Assembly: GCA_016801885.1 (NCBI GenBank)
Contig: CM028900.1
Location: 7,843,501 to 7,907,500, forward strand
DNA length: 64,000 nt
Reading direction: 5' to 3'
DNA from: Toxotes chatareus
Lineage: Eukaryota > Chordata > Actinopteri > Toxotidae
Below the pieces are notes generated by a model. That model did not search any database, was not told the DNA's origin, and saw only the letters and a list, made by a program, of their open reading frames with translations. The translations under genes were made by a program, and so were the position numbers. Positions within the stretch are counted from its first letter, which is position 1. Each line of letters begins with the position of its first letter. Shown one piece after another: positions 52,293 to 63,834 of this stretch.

Positions 52293-52419
52293 ATGGCCAG
52301 GATGTTTTCCGAGAAAATTATCTCATACATTTGCTCGTCCTTGCACAGTCTTATAGTGGGTCTTTTTTAACCTTGCAGTCACACATACACTATTTCTCTG
52401 TTAAAATCAAGAATAAGAC

Positions 52420-53201
52420 TAAATCAGCCACACCATTAAAACCACTTGCCCCCTAATATTGTGTATGTTTCCCTTGTGCCACGAGCGCAGCTCTGACCCA
52501 TCAAAGCATGGACTCCACAAGACCTTTGAAAGTGTCTTGTCTTATCTGGCACTTTGAGTGCTTTAAGTTGTGTGGTGGCGCCTCCATGGATCAGACTTGT
52601 TTTTCCAGCACATCCCACAGATTGATCGGATTGACATCTAGGGAATTTGAGGGCCAAGTCAACATCTCTGACTCTTTCATTTTCCTCATGCTCCTGCCTT
52701 ACATGCCCATTGTAGGCACTTGACTGAGGGTCAGAATGGGCACTCTGACAGGTCTGTGGCTGCGCAGCCCCATATGCAGCAAGCTGCAATGCCCTGTGTT
52801 TTCTGGCACCTGTCTATAATAGCCAACATAAACTCTTTCAGCAATTCAACAGTAGCCCTTTACTGGGATTGGATGACATGGGACATGTATCACTGAACCT
52901 TGGGTTCCCATGACTCTGTTGCCAGTTCACTGATTGCCCTTCCTTGAACCCCATTTTGAAGGTACTCCCGACTGCATACCAGTAACATCTCAGAAGACCT
53001 GGCTTTTCGGCGATGCTCTGACCCAGTCGTCTACCATCACAATTGGGCCCTTGTCAAAGTTGCTCAGTTCAACTTCAAGAACTGACTGTTCACCTGCTTC
53101 CAAATATATCCCATCCCTTGACAGGTGCCGTTGTAACAAGATAATCAGTGTTATTCACTTCACTTGACAGTGTTTTCGATGTTGTGGCTGATCAGTGTAG
53201 A
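52420..53201 (-). mobile_element. Internally deleted Tc1-like transposon A
   Basis: Both ends are visible as imperfect inverted repeats: atcagccacaccattaaaac at the left and, on the minus strand, gatcagccacaacatcgaaa at the right. These are the ends of a well-known fish Tc1/mariner-type element about 1.6 kb long. At roughly 780 bp, about half is missing: after the block for SLLHMGLRSHRPVRVP the sequence passes in a few dozen bases to the one for the C-terminal NSLDVNP, so the central catalytic region is gone. TA target duplications were not clearly seen. It is non-functional and could move only if a related transposase recognised its ends. Confidence 0.85.
52466..53095 (-). pseudogene. Tc1-like transposase relic (all catalytic residues lost)
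   Basis: On the minus strand, LSNFDKGPIVM and SLLHMGLRSHRPVRVP come from the N-terminal paired-type DNA-binding half, and SLDVNPINLWDVLEKQV with SMEAPP comes from the C-terminus. Several stops and frameshifts intervene, including a TGA right after LEKQV. The two catalytic Asp residues fall in the deletion; the third residue, Glu in the family's NPIEHLWD motif, is replaced here by NPINLWD with a codon missing. It ends at a TAG shortly before the left terminal repeat. Confidence 0.8.
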
Positions 53202-55547
53202 TTTGACAGTAGGGGTAAACCCAGAAGATAGCATCCTTTGCTGATTAAGTGAACAATTTGTTGTTACAGAGAGAAGGCAGAGTCTGGAACATAATTAAAT
53301 TGTAGTGCTGGTAAATCAGTCAGAGTGGAATTAGCACATTTCCAAAAGTTGAGATAAGAGGATACTTCCAAAACAAGCACAACAATGTTCCCGGGACATT
53401 AACAGAGCAAAGATGGGGAGTTATAGTCAGAGGTCAAATTGATTTTATAGCTCCCTCCCCAACTCGTCTTATAATTCCTTGTTTTACATCTATGTAGGGA
53501 ATTAAAATTCTCTGTTGAAATTACAGGTACAGCAATTTGGGGGCTTTAGAGGGGTGTAAACAGGATGTATAATGTTGCCATGAATGATAGGATAGTTGTG
53601 CTATGGGCTTCAGCCTGACTCTCATTGTTTTGCCTCTATTTGTTCAAATTCTAAGAAATTGACACCATTGAAACTATGGTGTATTAGCAGTTTGTGTCTG
53701 CTGTCTACTGACAGGCTACAGACAGCTATCACTGGAATAAGACTCTATGATCTCTAACAGATTTACAGATGTTTATTTGCTGGACATGTATATTTTAAAT
53801 ATAAATATTTACCAATAATAACATGTTGATAGTATCATATATGGGAATTATCATTTATTTAAAGTTAAATCTAAATCTTTATTACTATATTTGTCATTCA
53901 GTCACAACTGAAAGAAAAAGACATAGAGGAAGGTTGATTTTTACAAACTAAAGTGCTTTTCCCAGTCTGACTGGTTTTTTTGGTTAGACAGCAAAGGTAG
54001 TTCACCACCATCATCAGAGAGGAATTATCTGTATTGGTCCACATTTGCATATAAATGAACAATGGTGAACTGTCAGTGAAAGAGAATGATGTTGAGAGAA
54101 ATATGGAGTGGCACAGCACAGAGGGAGAGATTAAAAAGACAGATATCAAGTTACTTAGAGTAGTTACAAAGACAATGAGAAAGACAGGGGAGAAGAGAGC
54201 AAGAGCATTAAATGCAAATACTGTACCTCAGTAAACAAGTACAGTATGTATGCTTAGTAAAATGTTCTTAAAGGGTTGCAAAGATAAACCAGATTAAACC
54301 AGATCTTGTTTTGTTATCGTATGCCATGATTTCCATTGCACTTTATCACGTTTTGTTTTTTATCAATGTACCTTATACTTAAATTTTTTTTTTTTTCATA
54401 TTTTATCCTTTTTTTCAGAATTTCTAGCGTTTTCACTGAGGTTTTTCTGTGCAACTTGAAAGTGGGTATAGAAAGAGGAAAACACACTCAAAGTTACACA
54501 GGAGGTTAGATGCTTGAAACACCGTACTGCTATTGCCAGGCCAACAAGGCTGAAAGAAGGACTCAAAGTCAGGGCACAGACAGGGACACACAGTGGGACC
54601 ATTTGACAAAAAGGTAATGAGCCTTAAAGAGAAAATTCTGATTCTGTAGGTACCTGAGCCCATTTTGAAGAATGCAAGAATGTTTTGTTGCATATTTACC
54701 ACTCTGTATATCCAGTCTTCTCATTACAGAGCACCTGCAATAGTAATGATTGCAGCTCTGGAGAATCATATGTAATTTGCCAAAGATTGTAGGTGGTGTT
54801 TTTTTTTTCATATCCCAGGGCTTACTTAGTGCAGTGAACCATACACTGTACATTCTGCACAGTTAGCTTTGAGTGGTCAGCACAGCATGTAGCCACATTG
54901 CCTGCACTTGAGGGGCCAGAAAATCATGGAGATCTATAGTGCATAATTAGCCTTTATCTAGACAACATAGGTGAAATTCCATAGTGGAAAAAGTTGGTAA
55001 TTTCTTCCACTAGGGTTACTAGTTATACAAGATCTTTGTTCTGTAAGGTAATAATTTGTTCCATATGAAAGTAAATTCTACAGAATAGTGAGCAGTATTG
55101 TTACTAAAAAAAAAAAAAGTCAGAAAAGTTGAAATAGGCAATGGAGGAGGAAAATTATAAACCGAGCCAAGATAGCTTGATCGAGTCGGCTGGATAGGGA
55201 GATAAAGACGGAGTCACTTATGTGGAGTGGGTGTAAACTAAGGAGAGAAAGAGAATGAGAGACAGAAAGTTATTAAGAGTCCTTATCCTCATATAGATCA
55301 TTGAATGTCTTCATGGCCTGCGAGAACCCTGCCGCCCACCCAACATCTGATAATTACACTTCATTAGGAGAGCAGGTAGTGATGAGAGAGGAGAGGCAGA
55401 CCAATGAGAGCGACATGAGAGCAAGTGAGAGACATGTAAGTAGGAGAGCAAGGCACACTGGAGTGTACTGTTGTGAAAGGATAATGGGAATTTGATTATG
55501 CGAAAAACAAAAGCAGTAGCCCACTCTGTGATTATGTGTATGTGTGT

Positions 55548-55559
55548 GTTTGGGGGGGG
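55548..55559. repeat. G-run beside TG-rich sequence
   Basis: A short (TG)n passes into a G-run. Simple sequence only. Confidence 0.6.
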
Positions 55560-56041
55560 TGTTCCAATTGTGCATTTGTGTGTTTCCATGAGTGTTTATG
55601 ATTGTGAGTAAATTTATTCTAGCTCAGGGGTCTGTATTTATTGCCTTGGTTTAGTGTCACATGAAGACGGACAGGTCTGCCTTGGTGCAGGAAGTAATAA
55701 AGTATCAATAAGACACACACACGCGCACACACATTCACAGATCCTGTAGCTTGACATTCTCTCCTTGCTACTTCCTTGCACCAGCCGTACATATGCCCTA
55801 CACATCATGTGATGTAGCAGTGTTCGGGCATCAGCAGCAGAATAGCAATGGCCACTAAAAGGAGTGCAGCAGCTTACAGTGCTGCAGTAAGATTCAGTGG
55901 AGCAGAGGGTGGTCTGACAGCCATGTGGGAATGTATCCATATGGAAACATCCCTTACAATATTAGCTTGTCTAAGAGTGGCTGAACAAAATCGCTACAAA
56001 GGTGTGATGTCCCAGAGGTGCAGGGAGGAAAAGAAACAGAT

Positions 56042-56043
<2 letters not shown>

Positions 56044-56129
<86 letters not shown>
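56044..56129. repeat. (TG)43 microsatellite
   Basis: Eighty-six uninterrupted nucleotides, the longest simple repeat of the window. Peptide-like frames across it are artefacts. Confidence 0.98.
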
Positions 56130-56130
<1 letters not shown>

Positions 56131-56499
56131 ATGTGAATGTGTTGTCAGCAGAGAGAGTGAGAAGTGGGGACTGCAGTATTCCTCCAGCGGGAAGCATTGA
56201 TTTTCCGACCCAGCGTGGGGATGAGGGAAATGTCAGCCTCTAATTGAGCTGATAAAACTGCTTTGAGTTTCAGACGTAAATATGGTTTCCCCCACAAAAG
56301 GCCACCGTATTAAATAACTCCCATTGGAAAGTCTGTTCGGAATGAAAGGTCTCCTTGTTGTGTGTGCTTACATGTACATACCTTGATGCATGTGGAGTTT
56401 GTTTCTCAGACAGCACACATCTCCCAGGCTGCATTGTGAAAGCAAATTGACAGGCACACCGCCACTGACAAGAAGTCCTCCAACTTAAACAACACTATA

Positions 56500-56965
56500 G
56501 GTCACTTTTCCCTACCCTTAGATACGACATTTTAGTATCAGACCTTTATCGTCACGGTAACAATAATAAAAGCATGGTTAAAGTTGTTTTACAGTCACAG
56601 TTTGATTAGGTTTAGGCACAAATGCTGCTTGGTTAAGCTTAGGAAAGAATTGTGGTTTAGGTTAAAAGTAATACTTCCTTATGGTTAGAAGACCTTCATC
56701 ATCATGGTTACAATAATAAACACATGGTTAACATTGTTGAACCATGGATAAAAGAAACAATGCTGACTGTCGGAGGAAATGAACAGTGGCCCCCCGTTTG
56801 AAAACCCTGTGTTTGGCTCTCTGATGCATCTAACTCAACCTCCTCCTGATACAAACTTTGTCGCTCTTAATTCCCCATCGCTTAACTTCCTCCTTTGCTT
56901 CCGTCATAATGACTCCAACCACTAGAGGTCACCCACCAAGGTCATAATAAGCTACTTGTACAGAC
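56500..56965 (+). repeat. 'aagatcatggtt' family repeat, copy 1, with internal 150-bp duplication
   Basis: Shares ordered blocks with 60405-60690: tccttatggttagaagacct with catggttacaataataaaca, then aaagaaacaatgctgactgt, ccctgtgttt, cctcctgatacaaactttgt and gtcataatgactccaaccac followed by tagaggtcacc. Within this copy gacctttatcgtcacggtaa (56541) recurs as gaccttcatcatcatggtta (56691), 150 bp apart. The family is unassigned but familiar from fish genomes. Confidence 0.65.
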
Positions 56966-57656
56966 AACCTATGAGCTTATTCACTCTCCCACTGAATGAA
57001 ATGTTTTTTTTTTTTATTGTGAATCAGGATACAAGCTTGTTAGAATAAACAGTTTTTGTTATGGCAGAGAAGGTATAAATGGAGCGTGTGAGAGCGAGGC
57101 AGAGGTCATATCCATTAGAGGTGTAGAGGGTGAATAAAGAAAAGCCTGAATGAAGCCTCCGCTGTCCCTGCTGATTAGCAGATTGATATGCAGAGAGAGC
57201 AGGGGAGTTACCTGCTGCCTTCAATGGAAATTCACCCTAATTTTAGAGGAGGAATAGTTGTCTGTGTTGTGGTTTAGTGTTTCTCAGATGTTTATCTCTT
57301 ATTTCATATTCAAAGGTTCAAAGAGGATACATGCACAAAACACAAGTGATTGTGTTGGGGGTTTTTTCTGAAATAATAATGGTAGAAGGTGTGGATTTTA
57401 TTTCTTATTTTGCTGGGATGTTTGTGTAATTTTTATATATATATGTAGAAATAAACCAATATTAACAAAAAGGCTTGTCTAAAGTGCTATTCGATTTTAA
57501 TTCATTAGTAATATGCTTAACAGTTGTATGATCAAGTTTAAAGTTGTGATGAGTGCATGTGAACACATATGAGAGTGCATGTGTGCTGTTTGCATCTATA
57601 GGAGCAGTGCTTTCATTATTAGGAGTGATAACGAGACCGAGTTTCACCAGCCCCCC

Positions 57657-57814
57657 CACACACACACACACACACACTCGTGCGCAGTTTCTGTTTCTCT
57701 CACATTCGTATGTAAGCGTGCACACATCTGTGGATAAGCCTACTGGTAATTAACAGACATAATTAGGCAGACAGCCATTCATATAGGGAATGCACGCTCA
57801 TGCAAACACACATG

Positions 57815-57842
<28 letters not shown>
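57657..57842. repeat. Two (CA)n microsatellites
   Basis: CA tracts at 57657-57677 and 57815-57842, about 140 nt apart. Confidence 0.95.
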
Positions 57843-57848
<6 letters not shown>

Positions 57849-58736
57849 CACACATTACTTCCCTGGTAATTAAGAGTATTAATTACAAGCATAGCTGTCC
57901 CCATGAGGCTCTGTATCACTCACAGACTGGCACGCAGCAGGGTTCTTATTACTTTATCTCACCACACCATCACCACCTCTCTCTCTCACAAGCTCTCTGG
58001 TTACACATGCATGCACATGTACTCTCTAATATACACCTTCTGGATAAACAAATAGTAGTTAATTAGTCAGAGACTGATAGCTGGCCATGGGTTAACTTCT
58101 GGTAGTTTGGGAATTGTGAGAGATCTGCTTGCTAGAACCAGAATGGACAAGTGTGCCTGAGGGGCTGTGCCAGCCTCTGATTTTTGTCAAATGGCCTTTC
58201 AGCCACTGTGTTTTATTTATTCTCCTCTGCCCTGTGTTGTACTGCAGTGACTAAAGTATCAGTTTCACAGATTAGGCTGGGAGATACAGTTTCCATATGT
58301 ATTACATGTGTTATTTTGTGATTTTATTTGCAAAATGAACTACTCTACTTTCACTGTAGTATGCACACTAACCTAGTTGGACATGTAGGCCAATCTATCT
58401 CAGTCCAGTCAGGGCAGCGTAACATGTGGTACATAAAAAATGGATGATAGCTAAGTTTGCCTGTTAGTGCTGGACAAAAAAAAAAACAGTGAGACAAAGA
58501 GCCTAAGGAAAAATATTTGTCCATAGAACTGTTAGGCAAGGAACAAGGTGTGTTTTCTAATAAATAAGACAATGATTATTGTGGGTGGTTTATGAGCTTA
58601 TAATCTTGTATGTACTTGTAAAGTAACTTGAATATGCATAATATTGCTGTACGGCTTTACTAGAAATATAAGATTTCTTTGTATTTTTTTCTCACACCCC
58701 TGTAATGTGTTGGTGAATGTGTCTCTTTCTCTGTAG

Positions 58737-59022
58737 TGGACGGTTGTACAGACTGGTCAGTGGACTACCTAAAGTACCGGGTGCTGCAGGGTGAGCCGGT
58801 GCGGCTGAAGTGCGCTCTGTTCTATGGTTACATCCGGGCCAACTACAGCCAGGCGCAGAGTGTGGGCCTCAGCCTCATGTGGTACCGCAGCTCTGGCCTT
58901 GGCCACAGCGACTTCGAGGAGCCCATCTCTTTCGATGGCGTCCGCATGAGCAAGGAGGAGGATGCCATCTGGTTCAGACCTGCTGACCTCCAGGACGTGG
59001 GCCTATACTCCTGTGTCTTACG
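58737..59022 (+). CDS. il1rapl1: IL1RAPL1-like receptor, first Ig-domain exon
   Basis: This 286-nt exon completes codon 28 (G from the previous exon plus TG gives Val), encodes residues 29-122 and supplies two bases of codon 123. It begins DGCTDWSVD, then GEPVRLKCALFYGYIR, and ends with the immunoglobulin signature DVGLYSC (residues 114-120). Cys31, Cys53 and Cys120 and the core Trp76 (LMWY) are where the family's first Ig-like domain has them; Asn63 (NYS) is an N-glycosylation sequon. The acceptor is tctctttctctgtag ending at 58736; the donor is gtagga at 59023. The stretch RMSKEED followed by IWFRP is almost invariant in IL1RAPL1. In the family this domain takes part in trans-synaptic binding to receptor-type phosphatase PTP-delta. 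Against my memory of the human protein there are two extra residues (GLGHSD in place of GPGD, residues 81-86). Most differences between paralogues favour IL1RAPL1; a few (SVDGC, CVLR) look like IL1RAPL2. Confidence 0.95.
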
Positions 59023-60391
59023 GTAGGAGGAAGGAAAAAGAAAAAATTATGGGGATGATGCATTAAAATTCAGTTTTAACAAGTTATGTAATTTTTTTCT
59101 GACTGTTTTTTTAAATCCTGATTTTCTCCGATGTTAGATTTTTTTTCTGGGATTTAGATGAGAATACTAATACCACTCCCGTGTGTGTGTGTTAAGTATA
59201 GGAAATCAAGTTCAGAACTCTTGCTTTGTACTTGACGCACAGACATGAGAGAATAAAGGAGAGTAGTACTGATCACTGATGAAGTGCAGTGAACTATGCC
59301 ATTCACCATTGTGAAATGGCAAGGGTAAGGACAAAGAGAGACTGCTGAATACAAACTCAAGCAAAAACACAAACACACACACACACTTTAGTGGGCCGTT
59401 ACAGAGAGACTCTTCCTAATACAAGATGTATAATTATGTGGCAGTAACTTATTAACCTTTACAGTGGAAAACATCCCTCAATAAACGGCTCATTACAGCT
59501 CTTCATTTCAGAGAGTTTTTAATAAACCCAGTTAAAGGCCTCTTAAAGACCCAGAGATGCTTGCAGGATACATTGAGTGTGCCTGGGGGGAGCGTGCTTG
59601 TGTGCAGTGATACCCAAGCCTATACTGCATTTCATTAATGCTCTCCATACAACTGATCTGACAAAAATACTTTCTAATGTTATCTCACTATAAATGAATA
59701 TCGTCTTTGATTATTGACAGTTTCTTCTAACAAGGCCTTGTTCCTATTCAAGTGTTGTGTTTGAAATTCAGAGCATGCTGTAATTCTGTAAAGCACTACA
59801 GTTGTAAAAAGTGCCCCCAGGTCTGTGTTTCTCAGCCTGCTCGTATTGAGCTTGGGGGATTTCAGACTTCTCAGATACCCTAATCAGAACACTGCGAGAG
59901 ATTTGCCTCTGTGCTGAAATCAATTTTCTTTTTGTTAGGGAGTAAGCTTTTGAGTCACACATTTTAGCATATATGACCCAAACGCTCTCCCCTGAAACTC
60001 CCTGCAGGCAAAGAGAAGAAAAATATGCTTCTGTCTTCTCTTCACCCCAGTTGGATTTCATGCAGTACATGCAGCAGACCTTCATTTATCCGAGCCTTAG
60101 ACTTCTGAATTACACCTAATATTACAAAAAACCCCAATGACATTACTGGGGATGGAAAAAAAACATTGCACAACCATATGACTACAGAACTGACTCAGCA
60201 CATCTCAGATATCATCAGAAATAAATAAGATTTGTAATCTATGACCTATTACAGGGCTGGTTTATCGGTTTCATGTTTGATTTACATAATATGTACCTAA
60301 TAAACTGTACTGTGTATAACAGTCAATGAGTATAACAGTCCAAAAACATAACAAGTTACTTGGTTGTAAGAATATCAACAATACATGCAAT

Positions 60392-60420
60392 ATTTTAACC
60401 CAAGTGGTTTGGGTTAAAAT
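60392..60420. repeat. Perfect 12-bp-arm hairpin at the edge of a repeat
   Basis: ATTTTAACCCAA (60392-60403) and TTGGGTTAAAAT (60409-60420) flank GTGGT. The right arm belongs to the gggttaaaat block of the adjoining repeat copy, so the palindrome probably marks a rearrangement or its end. Confidence 0.85.
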
Positions 60421-60690
60421 AGAACTTCCTTAAGGTTAGACGGCCTTCGTTGTCATGATTACAATAACAAACATGCAGTTTGTGGAACGCTCATGGAAGA
60501 AAGAAACAATGATGACTGTCATTTTGAAAGGGGAAACTAACAGAGGTCTCCTGCATCAAAGTCCTGTGTTTTGACGTCCCCATCCATCCACCCCAGCTTT
60601 CTCCTAATGCAGACTGTCACTCCTTCTTTGCTTATGTCATAATTACTACGGCCTCAAGAGGTCACCTGAGAGGTCAACAATAAATAACTA
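60405..60690 (+). repeat. 'aagatcatggtt' family repeat, copy 2
   Basis: tccttaaggttagacggcct with catgattacaataacaaaca, then aaagaaacaatgatgactgt, cctgtgttttgacg, tctcctaatgcagactgtca and gtcataattactacggcctc with aagaggtcacc align in order with copy 1 at 56500. The internal duplication of copy 1 is absent. Confidence 0.65.
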
Positions 60691-62689
60691 ATGCCAACTG
60701 CCTTAAAAACTACATACCAAGGCTATGTGATACAATAATTATTTTTACCGCCGTGTGGTCGATCAGATTGTGATGCTTGTGTTTTCTTAAGTCTGTATGA
60801 GTTACATGAAGAGTGCATACCAGAAATTTGTTGGTAGTGATGGCAGTGATCCATAAATGATGATGGCCGCAGTGTTTGCTTAAATAATTTCATAGTATCA
60901 CAGTTAAAGCTAATCTAGATGTGAACACCCTCAAATTAAAGATAGTCAGTACTTTAAATCACAGTGATTGTTTCATTTCAAGTCCAGTGCACACAGTGAG
61001 GTACAAAAGGCCAACATACCAAAAATGTGTCACTGTCCTATTGTTGTAATACCTTCTGACTGCACAGTATGTAAGGCAGGATAGCTTCCAATAGCTCTGG
61101 GTGTGTTGCTTTATCTCTATAAATGTAGGTAAATCCCTATGTGTTAAGTTCAGCTTTCCACTGAAGGTCTCCAGATGCTTTTCTCAGAAAGAGATATGGA
61201 GGCACACCGACTCACTGAAATGTGTGTCTTTCTGTGTTGCAAATGTGTGCAGTTAGTGTGTGCATGCATGTGAATGGTTTTCTTTATCCTTTTGTGTCTG
61301 AAAATTTCAGTCTAATCGTCAGTTTTCATGTGAAGGTGGCTTAATTTACACGTCAATCTCTGCATGCTTTCTTTAGCATTCTCTCTTTTTTACTCCTTTA
61401 CTCTCTCTCTCTTTCTCTCTGCTTCTCTTTCCTCTGCTTACCATCTCACATGAGGTCTGTAACATTGACTCAGAGCCATCAGTCTCTCTTCCTCTCTTGT
61501 TCGCTCTGTCTTTCACGCACACCGCAGTCCCTCTATGTTTTGCCTGATAAATTATTTTATAATAATTCTAGTAATGAGTCTGCATTCTGAAGTGTGTGAA
61601 ACCATGTGTATTTCCATCCCATGATCACATTATCCAACATGGGATTATAATGTATGGAGAATTACAGCTAACGTGAGCCGCTGACTAATATCCGCAACTA
61701 ATATCCAGCTACACTCAAATAGAATGTGACAGACGTGAAAAACACCACAGGACTGTGCAGTGACCCCCGACTGTCCATCAATCAAGAAGCACCACTGACA
61801 CCTTCCCACAATGCCACAGGGCGCCTGCTGTGAATATTTAACTATTAGAGATGTGTCCTATCTGCTCCCTGAGGACTTTAACGGCTCAGGTGCACTACTG
61901 TGAGAGGTCATTTCTGATCATCTCCCCATTATGTTAACAAGCAGTTTGGGGTTTTGGGGGGGTTGACTTTGTAGGTGTGGGAATTTGCCTACATGTGCAT
62001 GTATGTGTCAACATTTGATTGGTGAGTGTGTGCTTACAGAGTTGTTGTTTTTTTTTCTTTAAACAAATATACTGTCCAAGTGTACTTTGTAAGCCTACAG
62101 CATAACATCTTCCCACTCTGTTCCCTCCAGAAAGGAGGCATTGATTTGATAATGTTAGATATCAGCAGCAAGAGGGCACGGCTCTGTTGCAGTATCATGC
62201 ATCTTATTTTTGCTTCCTACATGCACCATTTTCCAGATGCCCTTTTAGTCATCTTCTATGTAGTAGAAGTATACAGCATCTTTTTTTTACCTCATTCCCA
62301 GTTGCTGTTCTCCCTCTGCTCCTCTCAGTGCTATCTTTACACAGTCTTTCACAGCTGCACGTAACTACGTTTGTCTCTTCTACACGAGCGTGCGTGTGTG
62401 TGTCTGCATCTGTGTTTTATGGCCCCAGAGGGTCAGAGGTGTTTATACGAAAGAGGGTGACTCCCTTATTGCTTCCATAACCTGAGTAGATCATATGAAA
62501 CCCTGTCATTTACAGTGAATGGGAGCATCTGGTGAGCCATAAATGTAATGTAATGAAATGAAATGAAAGCCCATATGGCTGTACGCACAACCGCCCATTT
62601 CGACCAACAGAGGGACTGACCGAGTCAGATCACGGCCAGGCTGGGCCAGGCGGCAGAGGTTAAAAACGCAGACAGACTTGCATTATAAG

Positions 62690-63137
62690 AGTATGGGGGC
62701 TCTTAGTCTGGGTCTGTTTTTCATGGCTTGAGCCAGGCCACTCGCTTCCAATTAAGGGAAACCTTAATGCTACACCTAATGATATTTTAAATTGCTGACT
62801 GCTTCCGACAGTTTGGAAACAGCCCTTTCCTGATTCAACATGACAATGTCCCCATGCACTAAGTGAGGTGCGTAAGGAAATGGTTTTCCAAGTTTGATGT
62901 GGAAGAACTTAGCTGGCTTGCACAGAGCCCTGACCTCAGCGCAACTGAGGTGAAAGTCTGGGGAATAAACTGGAACACCTGTTGCAAGCCAGGATATCAG
63001 CGTCAGTAATTGTCTTCAGGCTGGCAAATTCCAGCAGCCGGGCTCCAAAAAGAAAAACCTCCCAAAAGAGTGGAGGCTGTTTTAGCACCAAAGGTGTCAA
63101 CATACTTTGTGTGGGTGTCCTACTTTTGGCCATGAAG
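62690..63137 (+). mobile_element. Tc1-like transposon relic B (3' part)
   Basis: The segment is the 3' part of another teleost Tc1-like element, in a family distinct from the one at 52420. It runs from the block ctgtttttcatgg through ccttaatgctac and the transposase C-terminus to the terminal repeat side, tcctacttttggccatg, ending near 63137. In one frame 62823-62999 reads FLIQHDNVPMH, stop, then KWFSKFDVEELSWLAQSPDL. The Asp of QHDN corresponds to the second catalytic residue; the third lies in a garbled SATEVKVW in place of NPIEHLW. The 5' half is not in evidence. It is non-functional. Confidence 0.75.
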
Positions 63138-63698
63138 CGTAAGTTTTGTTGGGAGCATCTTGTCACAGTCACTTTTGGGGAGTGGGGGTTCAGTTGGATT
63201 GCATTGTGTCAGTGGTGAAAGGGACTTAAATGTTGCTGGCCGATGGTGGTTAATGATGATAATTACGACAACATTAATAACAAAGCGAGAGAGAGACAAA
63301 GAGAGATATCGTTCACCTCTACCAGCCCGTGTGCATCAGAGGTGAAGTGTGCTGATGGTTGCTGGGAGACAAGGGGTGATGGGCAGTGGGGACCAACTCC
63401 TTGTGATGACCAAGCAGCTTTCCTTTCCTTCATGTGGTGAGGCTCTCTCAGCATTTGTCTCTTCTCTGATTAGCATTCACAGGCCCGGCTGACTCCCCCC
63501 ATAAATCCAATAATGGTCGTGAGTGTGAGTCATTGACTCGGTAAAGCTGCTGAACACGTCGTTATTGCTAACCCCACAAACATGGGAGGAGGAGGAGGGG
63601 GACAGAGGAGGGACAGAAATAACTAAAAGTGTATCAAAGGGAGTAAATATAAAATCTCATGCCTTTTGTTGGTGCGAATGAACATGATTAAGAAAATC

Positions 63699-63718
63699 TT
63701 TTTTTTTTTTTTTTTTTT
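63699..63718. repeat. T-run
   Basis: Twenty T about 115 nt before the 3' splice site of the last exon in the window. Too far from the acceptor to be its polypyrimidine tract. Confidence 0.9.
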
Positions 63719-63834
63719 GGTCTTACTTTCTATTATGTAACAGCAGTGTTAATGTAGTGCTGTGGCAAATGACAAGGGTACTTTACTCAATGAACTTTGA
63801 TTATGAAACAAGTGTTGTTGTTCTCTGCCTACAG

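Larger units (their letters stand above)
14572..58736 (+). other. il1rapl1: il1rapl1 giant intron between signal-peptide and Ig1 exons (44,165 bp)
   Basis: It is bounded by GT (gtattt) and AG (ctgtag) and joins codon phases exactly. Very large introns are characteristic of IL1RAPL genes; the mammalian counterpart is far larger. Unannotated stretches where I see no gene and no recognisable repeat are 14572-16329, 18776-23850, 24503-26789, 27727-30689, 30930-34167, 34433-35610, 36100-37164, 37450-39830, 40080-44579, 44823-45354, 45531-50154, 50300-52419, 53202-56499 and 56970-58736, apart from the simple repeats listed separately. No tRNA, snRNA or convincing pre-miRNA hairpin was seen. Confidence 0.85.
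59023..63834 (+). other. il1rapl1: il1rapl1 intron between the first Ig exon and the next exon (4,812 bp)
   Basis: It starts gtagga and ends tgcctacag, joining phase 2 codons. Contents: the repeat copy at 60405-60690, a Tc1-like relic at 62690-63137 and a T-run at 63699-63718. The stretches 59023-60391, 60691-62689 and 63138-63698 show no gene or recognised repeat; 61660-61900 has balanced composition and could be a conserved noncoding element, which I cannot test here. Confidence 0.88.

Noticed and set aside
55848..56243. 131-codon frame that looks long for the region
   Set aside because: A third of it is the TG tract read as Cys-Val, and the flanks have no homology.
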